A stretch of DNA of 22,100 bases, from NCBI GenBank assembly GCA_036403035.1, contig DASWRT010000390.1, forward strand, positions 1 through 22,100, given 5' to 3'. This stretch comes from DASWRT01 sp036403035 (lineage in GTDB: Bacteria > Pseudomonadota > Alphaproteobacteria > ATCC43930 > CGMCC-115725). Of this stretch, positions 9,057 through 15,717 are shown in pieces. A program made the position numbers and the translations under genes. The notes beneath the pieces were generated by a model, which had not been told where the DNA came from, did no database searches, and was given only the letters and a program-made list of their open reading frames with translations. The stretch's first letter is position 1; the number at the start of each line of letters is the position of its first letter.

Positions 9057-9080
9057 GCCGAGCGTCCGTTCCCGCACCCG

Positions 9081-9116
9081 ATAAAACGCAGACACCGGCA
9101 GGATGCCGGTGCCTGC
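9081..9116 (-). terminator. Intrinsic terminator downstream of nfuA
   Basis: On the minus strand a 13-bp stem (arms 9104-9116 and 9088-9100, one G-U pair) closes a 3-nt loop and is followed by GTTTTAT. It lies 90 nt after the nfuA stop. The 8-bp core CACCGGCA/TGCCGGTG is perfect. It ends only about 25 nt before the preferred rutE start, leaving little room for a separate promoter. Confidence 0.65.
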
Positions 9117-9205
9117 AACCGAGACTAGCCAAACCGGCGGTGCCGCCGCAACCTGTCACGCCGCGCACCGTCCCTGCGCGGGACGGAAGGCTGCGGCCGC
9201 AGCAG

Positions 9206-9760
9206 TCAGACCGCGCGGACTTCCTGCACCTCGGGAATGTAGTGGCGCAGCATGTTCTCGATGCCGGCCTTGAGCGTCGCCGTCGAGCTGGGGCAGCCCG
9301 AGCAGGAACCCTGCATGTGCAGGTAGACGACTCCGTCCTCGTAGCTGTCGAAGATGATGTCGCCGCCGTCCTGTGCCACCGCCGGACGCACGCGCGTCTC
9401 CAGCAGCTCCTTGATCTGGCCGACGATCTCGTCCTCGTCCTCGTCCTGGCCCTCCGTCGCCGCGCCCTCCTCGGCGTCCAGAACGACCGGACGGCCGGAG
9501 GTGAAGTGCTCCATGATCGCGCCGAGAATCGCCGGCTTGAGCTGATACCAGTCGCTGTCCTCGTCCTTCGTCACGGTGACGAAATCGGCTCCGAGGAAGA
9601 TGCCGGCGACGCCGTTCAGCGCGAACAGCCGCTCGGCCAGCGGCGAGCGGGCGGCAGCCGCGGAACTGGTGAAGTTGGCCGTGCCGCTCGGCATCACCGC
9701 GCGGCCGGGCAGGAACTTGAGGGTGGCAGGATTCGGCGTCTGCTCGGTCTGAATGAACAT
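9206..9760 (-). CDS. nfuA: NfuA/NifU-family Fe-S cluster carrier
   Basis: 184 aa. An Nfu-type scaffold and carrier that delivers [4Fe-4S] clusters to target apoproteins. The N-terminal Nfu_N domain (MFIQTEQTPNPATLKF to about residue 95) is followed by an acidic linker (EGQDEDEDE, 103-111). The C-terminal NifU domain carries the cluster-binding CSGC at 153-156 in GSCSGCPSS and the DGGDI stretch at 131-135. This two-domain arrangement is the common alphaproteobacterial and mitochondrial form and differs from E. coli NfuA. GGAG eight nt upstream supports the ATG at 9760. It stands alone, with its own gap upstream (163 nt) and a terminator downstream. MiaB in this window needs [4Fe-4S] clusters and is a plausible client, by inference only. 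Confidence 0.94.
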   Translation of the reverse strand: MFIQTEQTPNPATLKFLPGRAVMPSGTANFTSSAAAARSPLAERLFALNGVAGIFLGADFVTVTKDEDSDWYQLKPAILGAIMEHFTSGRPVVLDAEEGAATEGQDEDEDEIVGQIKELLETRVRPAVAQDGGDIIFDSYEDGVVYLHMQGSCSGCPSSTATLKAGIENMLRHYIPEVQEVRAV

Positions 9761-9923
9761 AGGACTAGCTCCGGCGAGGACGGGTGCAAATGTCGGAATC
9801 GAGGTTTCTAGCTTGGCGCACGCCCCTGCCGATTCAACCCCTCGGCCGCCGCACCGGACGATTTCCTCCGATCGCGGGCGATTCGCGCAATAGGGGGCGG
9901 CCGCGTCCCGTCCGCCGCCGCAA

Positions 9924-10439
9924 TCAGGTCAGGGCGTCGACCTGTTCGTCCGTCAGATTGCCGGGCACCACGGTCACGGGAATGCGCATCCGGTTGATCA
10001 TCTTGTCGGTGAGCGCGGAGACCAGCGGTCCCGGCCCCTCGTTGGCGGTGCTCGCGGCAAGCACGAGGATCGAAATGCCGGGCTCCTCCTCGATCAGCGC
10101 GAGCAGCTCGTCGCGGCGGCGCCCCTCGCGGATGTAGACGACCGGCATGGTCCCCGCGAGATCGAAGACCTCGCTGGCGATCTTCTGAAGCAGCGCTTCC
10201 GCCTCCTCGCGCTGTTCCTCGCGCATCAGCGTCTCGACGGCCATCCAGTGCTGGAGGTCGGCGGTCGGTTCGATCACGTAGAGCAGCGCGACCCGGCCGC
10301 CGGTGTGCCGGGCGCGACGCGCGGCATAGCGCAACGCGACGCGAAGCTCCTCGCTTTCGTCGACGACGACAAGGAAGACGCGCTCCTGAGAGGAAGCGGC
10401 GTCGACGGCCGGATCGGCGGCGGGCGGTGGCGCATTCAT
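9924..10439 (-). CDS. UspA-like universal stress protein domain
   Basis: 171 aa with one Usp fold: VFLVVVDESEELRVALRYAARRA at the start, GRVALLYVIEP as second strand, a central helix rich in Glu/Arg, then ISILVLAAS and IPVTVVPG at 153-160. The ATP-binding signature G-2x-G-9x-G-(S/T) is not recognisable; the corresponding stretch is ANEGPGPLV. It may therefore belong to the non-nucleotide-binding group. The ATG at 10439 is four nt beyond the stop of the upstream TIGR02186 gene, so the two are almost certainly cotranscribed. Its specific function is unknown. Confidence 0.85.
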   Translation of the reverse strand: MNAPPPAADPAVDAASSQERVFLVVVDESEELRVALRYAARRARHTGGRVALLYVIEPTADLQHWMAVETLMREEQREEAEALLQKIASEVFDLAGTMPVVYIREGRRRDELLALIEEEPGISILVLAASTANEGPGPLVSALTDKMINRMRIPVTVVPGNLTDEQVDALT

Positions 10440-10443
10440 CGCA

Positions 10444-11229
10444 TCAGGCGCTGCGGAACGGTAAACTCGCGAGCCATCCTGCCACCATAGCGGTCGCGAC
10501 GGCAACGAGCCCGTAGAGCGCCGCCTTCCGGTCGGCGAAATCGTAAAGATCGGCGTCTATGCCGATCTTCGATATGACGAGCGGCGTCGTCTGTCCGCTG
10601 ACCACCTCGTTCTCGCGCACCAGAAAGACCTGCACCAGATAGGTTCCGGTCGGCACGTTCGCCGGCAGCGCGATGGTCGTGCGGAACAGCCGTTCGCCGA
10701 GGAAGTTCACCTTGCCCACCGCATCGACGAACAGCTTCTCGTGCTTCTGCGTGCGGATCAACGCCTCGCGGAAGATGGCGGCACGCTCCGGGTTTGCGGG
10801 GCTCTGCGCCGCAATGCGCAGGCTGTCGAGGCCGATCTGGTGCAGCGTGCGCATCGCCGGGCTGGCGATCTCCTCGATCGGCCGGCTGCTTGCGACGCTG
10901 TAGAAGCCCGGCACGCCGGCGAAAGTCACCTCGCGGGTATTGACCCAGATCCCGAGGACGCGGCTCTTGCGCCGCACCACTATGTCGCGCTCCGGGCCGC
11001 GCACCACCACCACGATATCGCCGGGTCCGTCCGTCGCGCCGAACAGCACGACGCTGGTGCCGTTGAACGCCGTCGTGATGCCGACGAGGTGGCTCGTCAG
11101 GTCGGCGACGAGCGGCGGCGCCTCGGCGTGCGCGGGAGCGGACAGCCCCCCGGCAGCGGCGAGAATGACGAGCGCCGCCGCGGCGCACCGGAGGCAGCCG
11201 AGGAGAGAGCGGCGGCGAAGCCCGGTCAT
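10444..11229 (-). CDS. TIGR02186-family protein: signal peptide plus C-terminal membrane anchor
   Basis: 261 aa. It matches what I recall of the alphaproteobacterial family TIGR02186/Alph_Pro_TM, of unknown biochemical function. An N-terminal signal peptide (RRR, hydrophobic core 16-30, cleavage after AHA at 35) leads into a mostly beta-rich domain. One C-terminal membrane helix (about 237-256, LYGLVAVATAMVAGWLA) and a few cytoplasmic residues follow. Recognisable blocks include LVGITTAFNG, VVVVRGPERDIVVRRK and GIWVNTREVTFAGVPGFY. This topology places the main domain in the periplasm, anchored to the inner membrane. Its ATG overlaps the stop of the TauE/SafE permease by 4 nt, and family members typically sit beside such a permease. 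I infer that it is an accessory subunit of the transporter; there is no direct evidence. Confidence 0.85.
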   Translation of the reverse strand: MTGLRRRSLLGCLRCAAAALVILAAAGGLSAPAHAEAPPLVADLTSHLVGITTAFNGTSVVLFGATDGPGDIVVVVRGPERDIVVRRKSRVLGIWVNTREVTFAGVPGFYSVASSRPIEEIASPAMRTLHQIGLDSLRIAAQSPANPERAAIFREALIRTQKHEKLFVDAVGKVNFLGERLFRTTIALPANVPTGTYLVQVFLVRENEVVSGQTTPLVISKIGIDADLYDFADRKAALYGLVAVATAMVAGWLASLPFRSA

Positions 11230-12140
11230 TTCGGGACCACCGCGGAATACAGCTCGTCCGGCCGCAGCGTCATGTCGACGGCCAGCTTCGTCGCGACCAG
11301 CAGCACCATTACGGCGAGCATCGCCCGCAGCTGCTCGCCGCGAAGCCGCGTCCCGAACCGGCTGCCGAACTGCGCGCCGATGACGCCGCCGACGAGCAGC
11401 AGCACGGTCAGCAGCGCGTCGACGGTATGGTTGTTGATGGCTTGCAGCACGGTCACCGAGGCGGCGACGAAGATGATCTGGAACAGCGATGTCCCCGGCA
11501 CCATCACGGTCGGCATGCCGAGCATGTAGATCATCGCCGGAACCATGATGAAGCCGCCGCCGACGCCCATCACCGCCGACAGGATGCCGATCAGGAACCC
11601 GAGCCCGAGCGGCAGCAGCGCGCTGATGTAGAGCTTCGATTTGCGGAAGCGGAGCTTCAGCGGCAGCCCGTGCATCCAGGTATGCTGGTGCAGCTTGCGC
11701 CGTCCGGCGCCCGGCTTGCGCCCGCGCAGATAGGCGCGCGTGCTCTCGATGAGCATCAGCGTGCCCAGCGTGCCGAGCAGCAGGACGTAGCTCAGGTTGA
11801 TGAACAGCTCGACTTGCCCGATACGGCGCAGCAGGCCGAACAGCCAGACGCCGAAGAGGGAGCCGACGAAGCCCCCCACGAGCAGGATGCCGCCCATCTT
11901 GAGGTCGACGTTGCCGCGCCGCCAGTGCGCCAGCATGCCCGAGACGGAGGCGCCGACGAGCTGGTTCGCCGAGGAGGCGACGGCGACCGCCGGCGGCACG
12001 CCGACGAAGATCAGCAGCGGGGTCAGCAGGAAACCGCCGCCGACGCCGAACACGCCGGACAGGAAGCCGACGACGGCGCCGAGCGAGAGGAGGACGAAGA
12101 TGTCTACCGAGATCTCGGCGATCGGCAGATAGATGTCCAT
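11226..12140 (-). CDS. TauE/SafE-family anion permease
   Basis: 304 aa inner-membrane protein with the two-repeat architecture of the TauE/SafE (DUF81) family, whose members export or import sulfite, sulfoacetate, taurine-derived anions and similar compounds. The repeat motifs are visible in each half: GVFGVGGGFLLTPLL at 29-43 and AVMGVGGGFIMVPAM at 189-203. About eight hydrophobic segments are seen. Between the halves is a basic, His-containing cytoplasmic loop (134-170). It is the first gene of a three-gene unit with the TIGR02186 protein and the Usp protein. The 237-nt upstream gap should carry the promoter. Substrate cannot be deduced; sulfite or another small sulfur anion is the family guess. 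Confidence 0.88.
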   Translation of the reverse strand: MDIYLPIAEISVDIFVLLSLGAVVGFLSGVFGVGGGFLLTPLLIFVGVPPAVAVASSANQLVGASVSGMLAHWRRGNVDLKMGGILLVGGFVGSLFGVWLFGLLRRIGQVELFINLSYVLLLGTLGTLMLIESTRAYLRGRKPGAGRRKLHQHTWMHGLPLKLRFRKSKLYISALLPLGLGFLIGILSAVMGVGGGFIMVPAMIYMLGMPTVMVPGTSLFQIIFVAASVTVLQAINNHTVDALLTVLLLVGGVIGAQFGSRFGTRLRGEQLRAMLAVMVLLVATKLAVDMTLRPDELYSAVVPK

Positions 12141-12377
12141 GACGCCCGGCGGAAACGAACTCGTATGTGCGCGCAGAATGCGGCGGCGAGGCGGGAAACG
12201 AACGGATCCCGGCTACAACCTTACAGCCGCAACCTTGCCGGACAAAGGGCTTCAGCCGTTTGCGCTGCGATTTTTCGCCGCTGTGCCAGGAGCGCCGCGC
12301 CCCCCTGCCCTGCCCCGCCGAACGAGGCCGGAGCGGCACTACGTCGTATCGTCGCCGCGGTGTACCGGGCGCCGCGG

Positions 12378-13376
12378 TCAGGGCCGCAGCAGGCCGACGA
12401 TGTCCTTGACCTCGTCGAGGTGTCTCGACGCGAGAGCGCCGGCCCGCTCGGCGCCCTGGCGCAGTACCGAGTCGATGTAGCCGGGATCGGCCATGAGCCG
12501 CCGCATCTCGCCGCCGATCCGGCCCAGCTCGCGCGACGCGACCTCGGCGAGCGCCTCCTTGAAGTCGGAGAAGTTCCTGCCGGCGAACTGCACGATCGCC
12601 TGATCGAGGCTGTTGTCGGTGAGCGCGGCATAGATGTTGAGGAGGTTCTCCGCCTCCGGCCGCCCTTGCAGCCCTTCGGCGCTCTCGGGCAGCGGTTCCG
12701 GATCGGTCTTCGCCTTGCGGATCTTGAGCGCCACGGCATCGGCGTCGTCGGTCATGTTGATCCGCGAATAGTCGGACGGGTCCGACTTCGACATCTTCTT
12801 CGTGCCGTCGCGCAGGCTCATGACGCGCGTCGCCGCGCCGAAGATCTGCGGCTCGGGCAGCGGGAAGAACTCGACGCCGTACTGCCGGTTGAACGCGCCG
12901 GCGATGTCGCGGGACAGTTCGAGATGCTGCTTCTGGTCCTCGCCGACCGGCACGTGAGTCGCCTTGTACGCCAGGATGTCGGCGGCCATCAGCACCGGGT
13001 AGGCGTAGAGCCCGAGCCCGGCGTTCTCGCGCTGCTTCCCCGCCTTTTCCTTGAACTGCGTCATGCGGTTGAGCCAGCCGAGCGGCGTCAGGCAGCCGAG
13101 GATCCAGCTCAGCTCGGCGTGCGCCGACACCGTGCTCTGGTTGAAGATGATGCAGTTCGCGGTGTCGATGCCGGCCGCTATGTAGGCCGCGGTGACTTCG
13201 CGCGTATGCGCGCGCAGCTCCGCCGGGTCCTGCGGCACGGTCAGCGCGTGCAGGTCGACGATGCAGAAGATGCAGTCGAACTGCCGTTGCAGCGCGACCC
13301 AGTTCCGCAGGGCGCCGAGATAATTGCCGATGTGGAAGTTGCCGGTCGGCTGGATGCCGGAAAAGATGCGGTTCAT
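12378..13376 (-). CDS. trpS: Tryptophanyl-tRNA synthetase
   Basis: 332 aa class I aminoacyl-tRNA synthetase that charges tRNA-Trp in the cytoplasm; E. coli TrpS is 334 aa. The HIGH-type motif is HIGN at 15-18 in PTGNFHIGNYLGAL and the KMSKS motif is at 194-198. The signature GEDQKQHLELSRDIA (145-159) of ATP and tryptophan binding is present. The ATG at 13376 begins the conserved MNRIFSGIQPTG; a GTG seven codons upstream adds only a Gln/Ala stretch. It follows murJ after 90 nt. The murJ-trpS order is common in alphaproteobacteria. Confidence 0.96.
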   Translation of the reverse strand: MNRIFSGIQPTGNFHIGNYLGALRNWVALQRQFDCIFCIVDLHALTVPQDPAELRAHTREVTAAYIAAGIDTANCIIFNQSTVSAHAELSWILGCLTPLGWLNRMTQFKEKAGKQRENAGLGLYAYPVLMAADILAYKATHVPVGEDQKQHLELSRDIAGAFNRQYGVEFFPLPEPQIFGAATRVMSLRDGTKKMSKSDPSDYSRINMTDDADAVALKIRKAKTDPEPLPESAEGLQGRPEAENLLNIYAALTDNSLDQAIVQFAGRNFSDFKEALAEVASRELGRIGGEMRRLMADPGYIDSVLRQGAERAGALASRHLDEVKDIVGLLRP

Positions 13377-13466
13377 GGCGGCTGCTGCTTGCTGCACGTG
13401 CGGAAAGGGAGCCGGACTTATGAAAGGCCGATGCGCCCGCGGTCAAGGGCGGGGAGTCTTTCGGCG

Positions 13467-15017
13467 TCACGCCGGCTGACGGCGGAAGCGGCGCTTGAGG
13501 TCGCCGAGATCGGCGGCGCCGAGCAGGAGCGCGAGGAGCGCGAAGGCGGCCAGTCCGCTGCCGACGAGGCCGCCCAGCGCGGCGAGCCGCAGCCACGGAA
13601 CCTGCGTGAAATAAGGCGTCAGCAGCCGCTCGACGACGGCGACCACGACCCCCATGCCGAGCGCTGCCGCGGCGATCCGCGGCAGGGTGCGGCGCGAGCG
13701 CGCGTCGAAGGCGAAGTGGCCGCGCCGGTGCAGCAGCGTCAGCAGCAGCATCGCGTTGATCCAGCCGGCGGCAGACGTCGCGATCGCGTTGCCGACATGC
13801 GCGAACGGGATGGAAAGGCCGAGCGTCAGCACGACGTTCGCCGCCATCGCCGCGACGCCGACCAGTACCGGGGTCAGCGTGTCCTGCCGCGCGAAGAAGC
13901 CAGGCGCCAGCACCTTCAGCAGCACGAAGGCCGGCAGGCCGGCGGCGTAGGCGGCGAGCGCGCCGGCCGTCGCGTGCGCGTCGGCGGCGGTGAAGGCGCC
14001 GCGGCGGAACAGCACCTCCAGGATCGGCTCCCCGGCGATGCCGAGCGCCACCGCGGCCGGCAGCGTCAGCAGCAGCGCCAGCTCGATGCCGCGGTTCTGC
14101 GTATGGAGCGCCGCCGCGAGGTCGCCGGTCCGCACCTGCCGCGACAGCGGCGGCAGGATCGCCGTGCCGACCGCGATGCCGACCACGCCCAGGGGAAGCT
14201 GGTTCAGCCGGTCGGCATAGTAGAGATAGGAGACCGCGCCGGTCGGCAGCATCGAGGCGATCACCGTCGAGACCAGCAGGTTGATCTGCGTGACGCCGGC
14301 GCCGAACACGCCGGGTCCCATCACGCCGAGCATCTTCCTGAGCTGCGGCGTGAGCCGCGGCCGCGGCAGCCGGAGCGACAGGCCGGCGCGGCCGCATGAA
14401 TGCATCAGCCAGAGGAACTGCGCCCAGCCGGCGAGCGACACCGCCCAGGCGAGCGCGTGGCCGGCCTCGACATGGAAAGCCCAGACCAGCGCCAGCGCCC
14501 CGATCATGAAGATGTTCAGCAGCACGGGGGTCGCCGCCGTCGCCGCGAACCGCTCGACCGAGTTGAGTATGCCGCCCTGGAGCGCCACGAGCGAGATGAA
14601 GAGCAGGTACGGGAAGGTGATCCGCGTCAGCTCGACCGTCAGCTCGTACTTGCCCGGCTCGTCGGCGAATCCGGGCGCGATCGCCCGCAGCAGCCACGGC
14701 ATCGCCGCCTCGCCGACGACCAGGAAGACGAGCAGCGCCGTCAGCAGCAGCGCCAGCACGTCCTCGGCGAAGCGGCGCGCCGCCTCCCGTCCGTCGGTCG
14801 CGACCATGCCGGCGAAGATCGGCACGAAGGCGGCGCTGAACGCACCTTCGGCGAACAGGCTGCGGAACATGTTCGGCAGGCGCTGCGCGATGAAGAAGGC
14901 ATCGGCGACCGGCCCCGCGCCGAGGAACATCGCGGTCAGGATATCGCGGACGAAGCCGAGCACCCGGCTCATCATCGTGTAGCCGCCGACGGTGGCGACG
15001 GAACGCAGCAGGCTCAT
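13467..15017 (-). CDS. murJ: Lipid II flippase MurJ (MviN)
   Basis: 516 aa, about 14 membrane segments, MOP superfamily. MurJ moves lipid II across the inner membrane for peptidoglycan synthesis. The charged residues essential in E. coli MurJ occur at the same numbers: R18 and R24 in SRVLGFVRD, D39 in PVADAFF, R52 in NMFRSLFAEGAF, and D269-R270 in YADRLNQLPLG. This strongly supports function and the chosen ATG at 15017. The Shine-Dalgarno candidate AAAAGGAG lies about 15 nt from the ATG, farther than usual, which may lower initiation. It starts 41 nt after the vapC stop and no convincing promoter is seen in that gap, so part of its transcription may come through vapBC. Confidence 0.96.
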   Translation of the reverse strand: MSLLRSVATVGGYTMMSRVLGFVRDILTAMFLGAGPVADAFFIAQRLPNMFRSLFAEGAFSAAFVPIFAGMVATDGREAARRFAEDVLALLLTALLVFLVVGEAAMPWLLRAIAPGFADEPGKYELTVELTRITFPYLLFISLVALQGGILNSVERFAATAATPVLLNIFMIGALALVWAFHVEAGHALAWAVSLAGWAQFLWLMHSCGRAGLSLRLPRPRLTPQLRKMLGVMGPGVFGAGVTQINLLVSTVIASMLPTGAVSYLYYADRLNQLPLGVVGIAVGTAILPPLSRQVRTGDLAAALHTQNRGIELALLLTLPAAVALGIAGEPILEVLFRRGAFTAADAHATAGALAAYAAGLPAFVLLKVLAPGFFARQDTLTPVLVGVAAMAANVVLTLGLSIPFAHVGNAIATSAAGWINAMLLLTLLHRRGHFAFDARSRRTLPRIAAAALGMGVVVAVVERLLTPYFTQVPWLRLAALGGLVGSGLAAFALLALLLGAADLGDLKRRFRRQPA

Positions 15018-15058
15018 GGGCCGGGGCCGGAACTCCTTTTCGCGGCGGGAAAATCGGG

Positions 15059-15448
15059 TCAGGCCGCGCGCAGCCCGAGATGGCGCTGCATTGCGTCGAA
15101 ATCGCGGTCGTCGTGCAACAACGCGTGCCCCTTCTCCATGCAGAACGTGCCGATGATCAGATCGATCGTCTTGCGGACGGTGACGCCTTTGCCGCGGAGA
15201 ACACGATAGTTCGCCGCTGCCTGGATCGCGAGATCCGGGTCGAGCATCGAGACGAGATCGAACCGCCGAAGCGCCCGCTCGACGAGCTTGGCTTCGGCAT
15301 CGGACCTGAGCCCCTGAAGGACTTCACAGAGGATCAGATCTCCGACGAGCAGCGGCTCACGGCCGACCAGCACGCGCAGGCGTTGCACCTTTTCCGTCGG
15401 GCTGTCGTTCAGGTGGTCGATCCAGATGGAGGTATCGACCACGATCAT
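15059..15448 (-). CDS. vapC: VapC-type PIN-domain toxin ribonuclease
   Basis: 129 aa PIN domain. VapC toxins are Mg-dependent RNases, usually cutting initiator tRNA, other tRNAs or the rRNA sarcin-ricin loop. The acidic active-site residues are in place: D5 (MIVVDTSIWI), E42 (CEVLQGL), D96 (TIDLIIG) and D114 in the HDDRDF block. The longer open frame starting at 15493 runs back into vapB; the ATG at 15448 is chosen because it begins the PIN fold and overlaps the vapB TGA by 4 nt. All catalytic residues are present, so the toxin looks intact. Confidence 0.92.
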   Translation of the reverse strand: MIVVDTSIWIDHLNDSPTEKVQRLRVLVGREPLLVGDLILCEVLQGLRSDAEAKLVERALRRFDLVSMLDPDLAIQAAANYRVLRGKGVTVRKTIDLIIGTFCMEKGHALLHDDRDFDAMQRHLGLRAA

Positions 15449-15648
15449 CGCGCATTGCGTCCGCGCCGGCTCTCCGCGAGATCGCCCGACCACTGAACCC
15501 GTCCCGCAAGACCGAGGATCTCCTCCTGCTGCTTCAGGCGGATCAGCAGCCTCAACCCTTCCTCCACCGCGGCGCGCTTGGTCGCGAGGCCGGTAACGCG
15601 GAGCGCCGTGTCCATCAACTCGTCATCGATATCGATGTTGGTGCGCAC
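15445..15648 (-). CDS. vapB: VapB-type antitoxin
   Basis: 67 aa from a GTG at 15648. It resembles the VapB antitoxin family (PF09957 type): a ribbon-helix-helix-like N-terminus RTNIDIDDELMDTALRVTG, then TKRAAVEEGLRLLIRLKQQEEIL, and a C-terminal toxin-wrapping tail with the conserved GxxxWxGDL pattern (GRVQWSGDLAESRRGR). An upstream GTG (15687) would add 13 residues. The internal GTG is preferred because homologues begin with (M)RTNI, a GAGG sits five nt upstream, and the longer form would start inside the operator-like inverted repeat. It should neutralise VapC and repress its own operon. Confidence 0.88.
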   Translation of the reverse strand: MRTNIDIDDELMDTALRVTGLATKRAAVEEGLRLLIRLKQQEEILGLAGRVQWSGDLAESRRGRNAR

Positions 15649-15659
15649 GGCCGCCTCGA

Positions 15660-15689
15660 ATGTGTATCGTTTGGACAAGGAATACACAT
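15660..15689. promoter_or_regulatory. Inverted-repeat operator of vapBC
   Basis: ATGTGTAT (15660-15667) and ATACACAT (15682-15689) are exact reverse complements separated by 14 nt, 11 nt upstream of the preferred vapB start. Long, spaced, perfect half-sites at this position are what VapB/VapC complexes bind for autoregulation. The half-site centres are 22 bp apart, about two helical turns, so both face the same side of the DNA. Confidence 0.6.
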
Positions 15690-15717
15690 AAGACCGGCGA
15701 GACGCAATCGGGTCGAC

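Noticed and set aside
9761..9923. Possible tRNA gene in the nfuA-uspA gap (GATTCAACCCC resembles a T-arm)
   Set aside because: No TTC-type T-loop, anticodon arm or acceptor stem could be folded.
12355..12380. CCGCGG...CCGCGG as a trpS terminator
   Set aside because: Each arm is self-complementary and short, the loop is 11 nt and no U-tract follows.
11427..14399. Open frame of about 990 codons on the plus strand
   Set aside because: It is antisense to TauE/SafE, trpS and murJ, whose motifs are unambiguous. Its translation is Arg/Glu/Asp/His/Gln-rich without domains, the usual shadow in GC-rich DNA.
10444..14697. Minus-strand open frame of about 1400 codons spanning several genes
   Set aside because: Only the last 261 codons (TIGR02186 protein) are real. 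The rest reads other genes out of frame and is Arg/Ala/Pro-rich.
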